Shown here: piece after piece, positions 9,203 through 17,982 of the stretch | How the letters are laid out: each line of letters begins with the position of its first letter | Position numbering within the stretch: the first letter of the stretch is position 1 | Assembly (NCBI GenBank): GCA_027028245.1 | Contig: JALVJO010000169.1 | Span: 1 to 54,352 of the forward strand | Direction of reading: 5' to 3' | Source of the DNA: Deltaproteobacteria bacterium | GTDB lineage: Bacteria; Desulfobacterota; Dissulfuribacteria; Dissulfuribacterales; QOAL01 | DNA length: 54,352 nucleotides | The notes under the pieces: generated by a model | Told to the model about the DNA's origin: nothing | Seen by the model: the letters and a program-made list of their open reading frames with translations, nothing else | Databases searched by the model: none | Made by a program: the position numbers and the translations under genes

Positions 9203-10420
9203 ATGGCTTTAGTGGTTCAAAAATACGGTGGCACCTCAGTGGCCAATTGCAACAGGATCAAGAGGGTTGCTGAAAGGGTGATCGCACGCAAGGAGGAAGG
9301 GGACGATGTGGTAGTGGTGCTGTCTGCCATGGCAGGCCAGACCAACTATCTTATAGACCTTGCCCTGGAAATGCAGGCACATCCTGATCCCAGGGAACTG
9401 GACGTGCTTTTATCCACCGGAGAGCAGGTGACGATTGCCCTTTTTTCCATGGCAGTCAAGGAAATGGGACAGGATGCCAGGTCATTTCTGGGATATCAGG
9501 TTCCTGTGGAGACAGATTCTGCCCACAGCAAGGCAAGGATTCAGAACATCCCCACAAGCAAGCTTCAAGAGGCCATAAGCAAGGGGATAATCCCGGTGGT
9601 GGCAGGGTTCCAGGGGGTATCCTCAACCGGCGATATCACCACCTTGGGCAGGGGCGGTTCGGACACAACGGCTGTTGCTGTTGCCGTTTCCCTGGACGCA
9701 GATGTATGCGAGATATACACGGATGTGGACGGGGTCTATACCACAGATCCAAATATCTGTCCCAGTGCCAGAAAGATAGAAAGGATCTCCTACGAGGAGA
9801 TGCTTGAGATGGCCAGCCTCGGGGCAAAGGTCCTTGAGATACGCTCGGTGGAGTTTGCAATGCGTTACGGTATGCCCATCCACGTAAGATCCAGCTTTAC
9901 AGGCACCCCGGGAACCATGGTTGTTAAGGAGGATGAATTAATGGAAGATGTTCTGGTCTCAAGTGTTACATACAGCAGGGATGAAGCCCGGATTACCATA
10001 AAGAAGGTTCCTGACAGGCCGGGTATAGCTGCGATGATATTCAACCCCATCTCGGACGCCAATATTATCGTGGACATGATAATTCAGAATACCAGGGCAG
10101 GAGACCTCACGGATATGACCTTTACCGTGCCCAAGGGGGACTTCGACCAGGCCATGTCGATTGTTGAGAAAACGGCCGAGAAAATAGGTGCGGAAAGTGT
10201 TGCAGGCGACAAGAATATTGCAAAGGTTTCCATCATAGGTGTAGGCATGAGAAATCATGCGGGTATTGCCAGCAGGATGTTCGATATACTTGCCAGGCAC
10301 AACGTCAACATCCTGATGATAAGCACCTCCGAGATCAAGGTCTCATGTATCATCGATGAAAAGTACACTGAACTTGCAGTAAGGGCGCTTCATGAAGGAT
10401 TTGGTCTGGATAAAAAGTAA
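9203..10420 (+). CDS. lysC: Aspartate kinase
   Basis: A 405-residue enzyme catalysing ATP-dependent phosphorylation of aspartate, the first step toward lysine, threonine and methionine. The amino-acid kinase domain starts with QKYGGTSV (residues 6-13) and includes the family segment [19 protein letters not shown]. The last 150 residues carry two ACT domains ([26 protein letters not shown]), which should bind lysine or threonine for feedback control. Length and order match single-function aspartokinases of the LysC-alpha type. It is followed 55 bp later by cimA, placing two amino-acid biosynthesis genes together. Confidence 0.96.
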   Translation: MALVVQKYGGTSVANCNRIKRVAERVIARKEEGDDVVVVLSAMAGQTNYLIDLALEMQAHPDPRELDVLLSTGEQVTIALFSMAVKEMGQDARSFLGYQVPVETDSAHSKARIQNIPTSKLQEAISKGIIPVVAGFQGVSSTGDITTLGRGGSDTTAVAVAVSLDADVCEIYTDVDGVYTTDPNICPSARKIERISYEEMLEMASLGAKVLEIRSVEFAMRYGMPIHVRSSFTGTPGTMVVKEDELMEDVLVSSVTYSRDEARITIKKVPDRPGIAAMIFNPISDANIIVDMIIQNTRAGDLTDMTFTVPKGDFDQAMSIVEKTAEKIGAESVAGDKNIAKVSIIGVGMRNHAGIASRMFDILARHNVNILMISTSEIKVSCIIDEKYTELAVRALHEGFGLDKK

Positions 10421-10475
10421 AACAGTTAATGGATCGGGCCGAAATGGCCTGGAGATATTTCAAGGCTGGTTTTAA

Positions 10476-12065
10476 ATGAACAAAAACATAGAAATCTATG
10501 ATACCACCCTCAGGGATGGCACCCAGGCGGAAAATTTCAATCTCTCCCTGGAAGACAAGATCCGGATTGCCCTCAAGCTGGACGAACTCGGTTTGGATTA
10601 CATAGAAGGCGGCTGGCCCGGCTCTAATCCCAAGGACCAGCAGTTTTTTTCTGAGATAAAAAACTACAGGTTTTCCAACAGCCGCATAGCAGCCTTCGGA
10701 AGCACCCACATGGCCAGGAACAAGGCTGAGGATGACCCTAACCTCAAGGCATTGGTGGCATCAGGTGCCCCGGCAGTGACCATTTTTGGAAAGAGCTGGG
10801 ACATACATGTTCGAGATGCCCTGAGAATAAGCCTTGAGAGAAACCTGGAAATCATCGAAGATTCCCTGAAGTACCTGAAACCCAGGGTGGAATGCCTTTT
10901 TTACGATGCAGAGCATTTTTTCGACGGCTTCAAGGCAGACCGGGATTATGCAGTAACCACCCTCAAGAAGGCAAGGGATGCCGGGGCGGAGTGCCTCATC
11001 CTTTGCGACACCAACGGCGGCACCATGCCTACGGAGATCGTGGAGATAATAAAACAGGTGCAAAGGGAGCTGGGCCAGGATGCAAGGCTGGGCATCCATT
11101 GTCACAATGACTCGGAGATGGCTGTAGCAAATTCGGTTCTTGCGGTAACTGCCGGGGTAAGCCAGGTGCAGGGCACCATGAACGGCTTTGGCGAAAGATG
11201 CGGAAACGCCAACCTTTGTTCCATAATTCCGGCCCTTGTTCTGAAGATGGGCTTTGAATGCCGTGCAGGAAAAAACCTCAAAAAGCTCACCAGTACTGCA
11301 AGATACGTTTACGAGATAGCAAACCTTGCACCCAACAAGTACCAGCCGTACGTGGGTGCCAGTGCCTTTGCACACAAAGGGGGAATCCACGTCAGTGCCG
11401 TTCAGAGAAACCCGGAGACCTATGAGCACATAAGACCGGAACTGGTGGGGAACGTTCAGCGCATCCTGGTTTCAGATCTTGCAGGCAAGAGCAACATCCT
11501 GGCCAAGGCCAGGCAGTTCGGCCTGGATCTTGACAGCAATGATCCCCTGGTCATGGAAATTGTATCCAGGCTCAAGGAGCTGGAGGCCCAGGGCTTCCAG
11601 TTTGAGGGAGCCGAAGCCTCCTTCGAGCTTCTCATGAGAAGGGCAAGCGGAACACAGAGAAGATATTTCGAGCTCCTGGGATTCAGGGTCTTTGACCAGA
11701 AGATGAAGGAAGACGAACCGCCCCAGGCCGAGGCCACCGTAATGGTCAGGGTAGGGGGCAGGATCGAGCACACAGCGGCCGTGGGCAACGGGCCGGTAAA
11801 TGCCCTGGATAATGCCATCAGGAAGGCCCTGGAGACGTTTTATCCCCAGCTGAGGGACATGAGCCTTGTGGATTACAAGGTACGGGTCCTGCCTGAAACC
11901 CCTGGTACTGGTGCAAAGGTCAGGGTGCTCATAGAATCAAAGGATGAAAAGGACAAGTGGGGCACCGTGGGCGTATCTCACGATATCATTGAGGCCAGCT
12001 GGCAGGCACTGGTAGATGGAATCTGCTACAAACTCCTCAAAAGCGAGGGAAAATCCCAGGAGTAA
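10476..12065 (+). CDS. cimA: (R)-citramalate synthase
   Basis: A 529-residue enzyme of the 2-isopropylmalate synthase family that condenses pyruvate and acetyl-CoA to citramalate, giving isoleucine without threonine deaminase. The TIM-barrel catalytic part opens with [11 protein letters not shown] and contains the metal-binding GIHCHND motif. The C-terminal regulatory (LeuA allosteric) domain starts near residue 400. GWPGSNPKD and [15 protein letters not shown] are typical of the CimA branch rather than LeuA or homocitrate synthase. The stop TAA at 12063-12065 is directly followed by the next gene. Confidence 0.93.
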   Translation: MNKNIEIYDTTLRDGTQAENFNLSLEDKIRIALKLDELGLDYIEGGWPGSNPKDQQFFSEIKNYRFSNSRIAAFGSTHMARNKAEDDPNLKALVASGAPAVTIFGKSWDIHVRDALRISLERNLEIIEDSLKYLKPRVECLFYDAEHFFDGFKADRDYAVTTLKKARDAGAECLILCDTNGGTMPTEIVEIIKQVQRELGQDARLGIHCHNDSEMAVANSVLAVTAGVSQVQGTMNGFGERCGNANLCSIIPALVLKMGFECRAGKNLKKLTSTARYVYEIANLAPNKYQPYVGASAFAHKGGIHVSAVQRNPETYEHIRPELVGNVQRILVSDLAGKSNILAKARQFGLDLDSNDPLVMEIVSRLKELEAQGFQFEGAEASFELLMRRASGTQRRYFELLGFRVFDQKMKEDEPPQAEATVMVRVGGRIEHTAAVGNGPVNALDNAIRKALETFYPQLRDMSLVDYKVRVLPETPGTGAKVRVLIESKDEKDKWGTVGVSHDIIEASWQALVDGICYKLLKSEGKSQE

Positions 12066-12066
12066 A

Positions 12067-12447
12067 GTGAGGGTTCTTCTGGATCCCCTGGTGATGCTAT
12101 TTTTTGTGGTTTTGTTCATCTGCCTGGCTGCTATGAGCGACCTGTTAAGATGGCCCTTTCGTCAATCTCCAGGTTCCACCATGAGGCAGGTGGTTCAGGT
12201 CCCGGAAGACGCCCGGGCCTTTCTCTTTTTCAAAAGGGTAGATATCAACCAGCTTGGCATGGAAGGACTTGTCCTGATTCCGGGCATAGGCCAGGACACA
12301 GCACAAAAGATAATGGATTACAGGGACGTATTCGGCTTTATCCTGGATATTGATGAACTCCAGGTGCCCCAGGGGCCGCTTCGACAAAGCAGGGTGCGGA
12401 TTTTAAAACACTACTGCATGGCTGGAGAAAGCCGGGACAGCCTTTAG
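12067..12447 (+). CDS. Membrane-anchored helix-hairpin-helix (ComEA-like) protein
   Basis: A 126-residue protein. I chose GTG at 12067 because AGGAG lies seven bases upstream and the frame then begins one base after the cimA stop; a longer frame starting inside cimA has no ribosome binding site. A hydrophobic helix near residues 7-24 anchors it. Residues about 60-110 form a helix-hairpin-helix fold, VDINQLGMEGLVLIPGIGQ, as in ComEA-type DNA-binding proteins. The role could be DNA binding at the membrane, but no other competence gene is nearby, so the function is left open. Confidence 0.75.
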   Translation: MRVLLDPLVMLFFVVLFICLAAMSDLLRWPFRQSPGSTMRQVVQVPEDARAFLFFKRVDINQLGMEGLVLIPGIGQDTAQKIMDYRDVFGFILDIDELQVPQGPLRQSRVRILKHYCMAGESRDSL

Positions 12448-12468
12448 ATTGGTGATGGAGTATAAAAC

Positions 12469-13251
12469 ATGACATCGAATCACGGTGCGGAAATAATAGC
12501 AATGGCAGGAAAGGGGGGGACAGGGAAGACCACCCTTACGGCACTTCTCATTAAATATCTCGTGGAGTCTGATCTTACCCCGGTGCTAACAGTGGATGCA
12601 GATGCCAATGCCAACCTCAATGAACTCCTGGGCCTGAAGGTGGATATGACACTTGGGGAAATAAGGGAGAGGATGAAGACAGAAACCCCCCAGGGCATGA
12701 CCAAAAACGAGTTCATGGAGCTTCATATAAACCAGGCAGTTATCGAGGCCAGGGGATTCGATCTGCTGGTCATGGGTCAGCCCGAAGGCCCAGGCTGCTA
12801 CTGCATGGCAAATTCCATCCTTGCTCAGGTGATGGAAAAACTTTCCAGGAATTACCGCTATCTCCTGGTCGACAACGAAGCGGGAATGGAGCATCTGAGC
12901 AGGCTGAATCTGAGAAAGATCCATACCCTCTTTGTGGTCTCGGATCCTTCAGCAAGGGGTGTTCTGACAGCAGCCCGTATAGCGGATCTCACCAAGTCCC
13001 TCCAGGTTGAGGTGAAGCAGAAGGTCCTGGTGGTGAACAGGGTTCCTGAAGATATCCCGGAAGCACTGGACAAGCATGTGAAACAAGCCGTTGCCAAGAC
13101 CGACCTGGAGTTCGGCGGCTACCTTCCGGCAAGCCAGGAGATCTTCCAGAAGGAGATGGCCCAGGAATCCCTGCTGGAACTTCCACCAGATATCCCTGTG
13201 GTAAAGGAAGCATTCGGAATCTTTGAAAGGTTTCTGGGAAGTGCTTCATAG
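12469..13251 (+). CDS. CooC/AcsF-like nickel-insertion ATPase (MinD/ParA fold)
   Basis: A 260-residue P-loop ATPase with the deviant Walker A motif GKGGTGKTT at 14-22, the segment VLTVDADANANLNE, and VDNEAGMEHLSR. The motif PEGPGCYC at 105-112 places Cys110 and Cys112 in the CxC pattern that binds nickel or zinc at the dimer interface of CooC. CooC-type proteins load nickel into carbon monoxide dehydrogenase / acetyl-CoA synthase. No CODH or ACS gene is in this window, so it is either an orphan accessory gene acting in trans or serves another metalloenzyme. Same strand as the HHH protein, 21 bp apart. Confidence 0.88.
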   Translation: MTSNHGAEIIAMAGKGGTGKTTLTALLIKYLVESDLTPVLTVDADANANLNELLGLKVDMTLGEIRERMKTETPQGMTKNEFMELHINQAVIEARGFDLLVMGQPEGPGCYCMANSILAQVMEKLSRNYRYLLVDNEAGMEHLSRLNLRKIHTLFVVSDPSARGVLTAARIADLTKSLQVEVKQKVLVVNRVPEDIPEALDKHVKQAVAKTDLEFGGYLPASQEIFQKEMAQESLLELPPDIPVVKEAFGIFERFLGSAS

Positions 13252-13272
13252 AATGCTGCCGAACCAGCGGGT

Positions 13273-15822
13273 TCATCTGTAATGGATTATACCCCTTCTC
13301 AGGAGCAGCTTTTCCACTTCAACTGCTGCAAATACCATTAGTCCTGCAAGAATACACATGCCCATTTCTTGGAAAGAAAGGGCAGCTGTATGCATTATGG
13401 CCGAGATGCCAGGCAGGTAGATTACAGCAGCCTGTACGGCAGCAGTGATTGCAACTGTCAGGGTAAGGGGCAGATTGGAATAGAGTCCCTGTTTGAAAAG
13501 AGACATCTTTTCCGATCTTATGGCCATGACATGGGCCAGCTGGCAGAAGGCAAGGGCCGTAAATATCATGGTCTGCCAGTGGCCCCCGGTCTCAAGGCCT
13601 ATTTTCTGGATGCCGAGGCAAAGTGCAGTCACGAAGGGTGCCATCCATAAAAGATGCTGCCAGATGCCCCTGGCAAAGAGGCTTTCCTCAGGCGGCCGCG
13701 GGGGCCTTTTCATGATGTCATCTTCCGCAGGTTCTGCCACCAGGGCCAGGCACGGGGCCCCGTCGGAGATGAGATTGATCCAGAGTATCTGGATGGGCAT
13801 AAGTGGCATTGGAAGCCCCAGGAAAGGGGCCAGAAGGATTATCATTATCTCCGCCGTGTTGCTGGCAAGAAGATACTTGATAAATTTTCTTATGTTGTCG
13901 TAGATCCTGCGCCCGATTTCCACAGAGCGGACAATGGTTGCAAAATTATCATCCAGGAGTACAAGATCTGCTGCCTGCTTGGCAACGTCTGTTCCATTGA
14001 TGCCCATGGCAACCCCGATGTCTGCCTGCTTGAGGGCGGGTGCATCATTTACCCCGTCGCCGGTCATGGCTACTGACTGGCCAGCCTGCTGGAGTGCGGA
14101 AACAAGGAGCAGTTTCTGCTCAGGGCTGATCCTTGCATAAACCCTGGCCCTGGTGACAATATCTTTTAGTTCCTGCCTTTCCATGGCCGAAAGCATACTG
14201 CCGGTAACGGCCTGTCCCTCCTGGCCGCCTCCCAGGATTCCTATCCTTCTGGCTATGTTTACGGCTGTGCCGGGATGGTCTCCTGTGATCATGACCGGCG
14301 TAATACCTGCAGACTTACAGGTGGCAATTGCCCGGGGTACTTCTGGTCTTGGCGGATCCATCAGTCCTGCAAGTCCCAGGAAGGTCATATCCCTTTCTAT
14401 CTCTTGGAGGGATTCAGGCAACCGGTGGACCTGCCTGAAGGAAAAGGCCAGTACCCGGAGTCCTTTTTCCGTAAGGAGCCTGTTTATCTCCTCTGTTTTT
14501 TCCGTGTTGATATCACGGCATATTTCAGACACTGATTCCGTGCTGCCCTTGGTAAGTGCCAGGAAAGAGCCGGATGGCATGCGGTGAACAGTGGTCATCC
14601 GCATCCTTTGAGAATTGAAGGGGATCTCTGCCACTTTTGGATAGGCCTTTTCCAGGTCTTCCAAATCAAGGCCGAGTTCCTGAACCTTTGCCGTCAGCGC
14701 GGTTTCCGTCGGGTCTCCCAGGGGCCTTCCCTTTGAATCCCTTGAGACATGGTTGCAGAGGGCCAGGGCCAGTATGAATTCTTCCGGCAGCTTGCGGGCT
14801 TTTATTTTATTCCCGTTAGTATCTACCAGGATTTCCACCCTCATGCGGTTCTGGGTGATTGTCCCCGTCTTGTCCGAGCAGATATACGTGACAGAGCCGA
14901 GGGTTTCCACTGCGGGAAGATTCCTGGCAAGGGCGTTTTTACGGGCAAGCTGCCTTGCTCCAAGGGCCAGGGAGATGGTAACAACTGCAGGAAGTGCCTC
15001 TGGAACTGCCGCAACGGCCAGACTTACCGATGTAAGAAAAAGCTCCAGGATGTCCCGGCTGTTAACCAGGCCGGCAAGAAAGACCACAATGCTTATGGCC
15101 AGAACCCAAACGGTGAGCCTCCTGCCAAGATGATCAAGACGTCTCTGCAGGGGTGTCTTCTCGTCTCCGGCCTGTTCCAGGAGGTTTGCAATACCTGCAA
15201 AACGGGTACGGGTGCCGGTTGCCTTGACTATACCCACACCCCTTCCGTTAACTGCCACCGTACCCATAAAGAGCAGATTTTCTTCATTATGGGATTCCAG
15301 GATTGAAGCAGGCACCTTGTGTGCCGGGATGGATTCTCCCGTAAGGACAGACTCGTCTATGCGAACATCACTTCCCTCAAGGAGCAGTATGTCTGCCGGA
15401 ACGATGTCTCCGGCCTCGATTACCACCACGTCCCCTGGTACCAGGGCAGCTGCCGGAATCCTTCTGGAACTGCCGTCTCGTATGACAAGGGCAGTGGGGG
15501 CGGCCATTTTCTGAAGGGCCTCCATGGCCCTTTCTGCCCTGTATTCCTGGATGAAACCTATTATTCCGTTAATTAACAGGATCAGGATGATGGCCAGCCC
15601 GTCATGAATCTGGCCAAGCGCCATGGACACAGCAGCACCTGCCATGAGAAGAAGGATCAGGGGGCTTTTAAACTGCGACAAAAGGGAGGACAGGGGAGAT
15701 CTTTTTCCAGGTTCCGGCAGTTCATTTGGCCCGAATTGCCCGAGAAGCTTCAGGGCTTCTTTTTCGGAAAGACCCTGTTTCAGGTAAATATCGGTTGCAT
15801 AAGCTGCCTTTTCAGCATTCAT
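13273..15822 (-). CDS. P2-type cation-transporting ATPase (Ca2+-ATPase-like)
   Basis: An 849-residue P-type ATPase of the SERCA/PMCA-like bacterial group. Domain order is an N-terminal cation ATPase domain (residues 5-70), actuator domain with LTGES, phosphorylation site SDKTGT with the aspartyl-phosphate at Asp317, hinge GDGVNDAP, and six C-terminal membrane helices. The helix-4 segment AAVPEALPAVV (PEALP) is the ion-binding motif found in Ca2+ and some Na+ or Mn2+ pumps, so calcium efflux is likely but not certain. The ATG overlaps the stop of a short upstream FeoA-like frame in an ATGA arrangement. Convergent with the cooC-like gene, 21 bp apart. Confidence 0.93.
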   Translation of the reverse strand: MNAEKAAYATDIYLKQGLSEKEALKLLGQFGPNELPEPGKRSPLSSLLSQFKSPLILLLMAGAAVSMALGQIHDGLAIILILLINGIIGFIQEYRAERAMEALQKMAAPTALVIRDGSSRRIPAAALVPGDVVVIEAGDIVPADILLLEGSDVRIDESVLTGESIPAHKVPASILESHNEENLLFMGTVAVNGRGVGIVKATGTRTRFAGIANLLEQAGDEKTPLQRRLDHLGRRLTVWVLAISIVVFLAGLVNSRDILELFLTSVSLAVAAVPEALPAVVTISLALGARQLARKNALARNLPAVETLGSVTYICSDKTGTITQNRMRVEILVDTNGNKIKARKLPEEFILALALCNHVSRDSKGRPLGDPTETALTAKVQELGLDLEDLEKAYPKVAEIPFNSQRMRMTTVHRMPSGSFLALTKGSTESVSEICRDINTEKTEEINRLLTEKGLRVLAFSFRQVHRLPESLQEIERDMTFLGLAGLMDPPRPEVPRAIATCKSAGITPVMITGDHPGTAVNIARRIGILGGGQEGQAVTGSMLSAMERQELKDIVTRARVYARISPEQKLLLVSALQQAGQSVAMTGDGVNDAPALKQADIGVAMGINGTDVAKQAADLVLLDDNFATIVRSVEIGRRIYDNIRKFIKYLLASNTAEIMIILLAPFLGLPMPLMPIQILWINLISDGAPCLALVAEPAEDDIMKRPPRPPEESLFARGIWQHLLWMAPFVTALCLGIQKIGLETGGHWQTMIFTALAFCQLAHVMAIRSEKMSLFKQGLYSNLPLTLTVAITAAVQAAVIYLPGISAIMHTAALSFQEMGMCILAGLMVFAAVEVEKLLLRRGIIHYR

Positions 15823-15977
15823 GGTGACCTAAAATGGGCAAAATCCAGGCCGGAAAGCTGATTCAGATATTTATGGATGTACGGGCATCTTTCCATGAGC
15901 CGGTTCCTGAAATGTCCCTTGCCTGAAATGTTTTTAATAAGGGCCTTTTCGCCAGGCTGCATATCGGAAATGGTCAT
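15819..15977 (-). CDS. Short FeoA-like (SH3-fold half) protein coupled to the P-type ATPase
   Basis: A 52-residue frame beginning MTISDMQPGEKALI and continuing ISGKGHFRNRLMERC, which resembles the first half of FeoA domains (typically a DLxPGExxxI start and a later RRLxEMG motif). The second half of a FeoA domain is missing; the tail is unlike it. AAGGAAC lies directly before the ATG at 15977, and the TGA stop overlaps the ATPase start codon as ATGA, which suggests real translation and coupling. FeoA proteins are small cytosolic partners of the FeoB Fe(II) transporter; here it may regulate the ATPase or be a decayed remnant used as a leader. Confidence 0.55.
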   Translation of the reverse strand: MTISDMQPGEKALIKNISGKGHFRNRLMERCPYIHKYLNQLSGLDFAHFRSP

Positions 15978-16165
15978 GTTCCTTGTCCAGGTTGAAAGCA
16001 GGGAAAGATCATCAAAAAATCCACAACAAGGGCCTCCTGTTTATAATGTCGTCAGGAAGATTCTAACCGCCTGGTGAGGCCCTGCAAACCGTTCTTGAAA
16101 AAAATGAATTCGTGCATGCTGCCAGGTGTCAGCTAATGAAGACATGTTTTTTCTCCCTTGCTGCC

Positions 16166-16389
16166 GGGAGCATTCCCAGTTTGTTCCTGGACGAAAAAAG
16201 CAAGGATCGGTGCATTTCTTTCAAGGTTCACCAAGCCGCTGTGCAGATTTCAAATTCTTCTCGAATACAGACATTGTCAATCTCAGCGACTTGGCTACGG
16301 TTGAAGTTGGCTTCCTTGTGGTGAAACCTTTCAAGAAACACTCCTTCCTTGCCAATGGTGCAAATGAGGAACAAACGGGGAATGCTCCC
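16166..16389 (+). repeat. Fold-back repeat element, copy 1
   Basis: A 224-bp element bounded by GGGAGCATTCCC and its inverse GGGAATGCTCCC. The inverted match extends across GTTTGTTCCT with one mismatch. It shares a highly similar core with the elements at 42491 and 49476 (for example the shared stretch TGCAGATTTCAAATTCTT). The gap 15978-16549 holds no convincing gene apart from this repeat; apparent open frames in it are conserved only as part of the repeat. Confidence 0.8.
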
Positions 16390-16549
16390 TTGCGGGCAAG
16401 GGAGGAAAGTCCGGGCAGAAATTAATGAGATTACATTAGGGGAGTAGATGCATTTTGAATTATCAATGGACAATCCCGCTTACCAGACGCATATTATATT
16501 CTGAAAGGTCTTAAAAACTGATAATCCGGGAAGGCGGGAGAATTTAAAC

Positions 16550-17728
16550 ATGAAGCCGGAAAATCATACGGCCAGGATAATAGCAATAATGGAAAGATTT
16601 GCAGAAGAGACGGGGCTTTATCCCCCTGCCTCTTCTCCGAAGCGGTATCTTTGGACCGATTCCTTTGCAGTATGCAACTTCCTTGAGCTCTTCAGGCGGA
16701 CCGGAGACAGGAAATACAGGGATCTTGCCCTTCGTCTTGTTGACCAGGTGCATTTTGTCCTGGGCAGGTTCAGCAGGGAAGATCCGAGAAACGGCTGGAT
16801 CAGCGGCCTTGAAGATGAAGAGGCCAGGGAGCATCCCACCATGGGCGGCCTGAGGATAGGAAAGCCGCTTCTTGAGCGCGGGCCGGATGAGCCCTTTGAT
16901 GAACGTATCGAGTGGGACAGGGATGGCCAGTATTACCATTATCTCACCAAATGGATGCACGCACTGAACAGGGTCAGCAGGGTGACCGGGGACATCAGCT
17001 ACAACCGCTGGGCAATCGACCTGGCAAAGACAGCCCACGCCGCTTTCACCTATACCTCTCCCATTGACGGCAGAAAACGCATGTACTGGAAGATGAGTGT
17101 GGATCTTTCCAGGCCCCAGGTGTCGTCCATGGGGCAGCACGATCCGCTGGATGGATATGTTACTTACTGCGAGCTGGAGATGTGCGGCCCCATGGAACTT
17201 ATGAAGGCCGGTCAGTATCCGGACCTTTCGGCAGAAATACGGGATATGGCCGGCATCTGTCAGGGCATGGATCTTGTTACTGATGATCCCCTGGGAATCG
17301 GCGGGCTGCTTTTTGATTCCTGCCGCCTGGCACAGATGATCCAAAGCGGCTATTTGAAGGACGTGGCACTTCTTGTGAGCCTTCTCAGTGCTGCTGCAGA
17401 AGGACTTAGATATTTTTCCGGGACCAATCTTTTGAATATGCCGGCGGAACTGAGGCTGGCCTTCAGGGAAGAGGGACTTTCCATCGGGCTCCACGGCGCA
17501 GAAAAGGTGGATGCCCTGGCGCGCGAGGAAGGGTCCCCGCTTGTTCAGGATCCGAATTTTTCCTCAGTCCTCGGCAGATTAAGGGAATATTTGGGCCTGG
17601 CAGAAGGCATAGAAAGGTTCTGGCTCAGGCAGGAGAACCAGACGGTGCAGACCTGGCTTGAGCATGAGGAAATAAATGCAGTCATGCTGGCCACAAGTCT
17701 CGGGCCGGAAGGTTTCCTGTTGATTTAA
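16550..17728 (+). CDS. Unknown protein, probably an all-helical (alpha/alpha) toroid
   Basis: A 392-residue soluble protein without signal peptide. I do not recognise the family with certainty. The spacing of helices and motifs such as YLWTDSFAVCNFLELF, DGQYYHYLTKWMHALNRV and the repeated helix pairs resemble six-hairpin glycosidase-like folds (as in N-acylglucosamine epimerase or GH88/GH105 relatives). Charged and aromatic residues in the WDRDGQYYHYL segment could line a pocket. It stands alone between the repeat element and typA on the same strand; its start ATG at 16550 is preceded by GGCGGGAGAATTTAAAC. Enzymatic role not assigned. Confidence 0.6.
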   Translation: MKPENHTARIIAIMERFAEETGLYPPASSPKRYLWTDSFAVCNFLELFRRTGDRKYRDLALRLVDQVHFVLGRFSREDPRNGWISGLEDEEAREHPTMGGLRIGKPLLERGPDEPFDERIEWDRDGQYYHYLTKWMHALNRVSRVTGDISYNRWAIDLAKTAHAAFTYTSPIDGRKRMYWKMSVDLSRPQVSSMGQHDPLDGYVTYCELEMCGPMELMKAGQYPDLSAEIRDMAGICQGMDLVTDDPLGIGGLLFDSCRLAQMIQSGYLKDVALLVSLLSAAAEGLRYFSGTNLLNMPAELRLAFREEGLSIGLHGAEKVDALAREEGSPLVQDPNFSSVLGRLREYLGLAEGIERFWLRQENQTVQTWLEHEEINAVMLATSLGPEGFLLI

Positions 17729-17982
17729 CCCTGGGGATGTATAACTGGCTTGTGTTTCAGCCTCAATGGTGTAATATGCTGCCACCAGTAAATGAAAGTC
17801 CAGGTTTAACTCCAAGAAATCCGTTTCAAATACCTTAGACCAAGAGATTTGATCAGAACCGGGGTTGGCTTTAAAGGCCTCGTATCCTGCACCAAATGCC
17901 GGGGGGAGGGCAATAACCTTTTTGTCGTCTATTCCCGGCTTGCTTATTGAAGCAGGCGGCCGGGCTTTGTTCAGGAGGATGA

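Noticed and set aside
16126-16473. Proteins encoded in the fold-back repeat on either strand
   Set aside because: Similar strings appear in both strands of all three copies and the frame is broken in one copy, as expected from a repeat rather than a gene.
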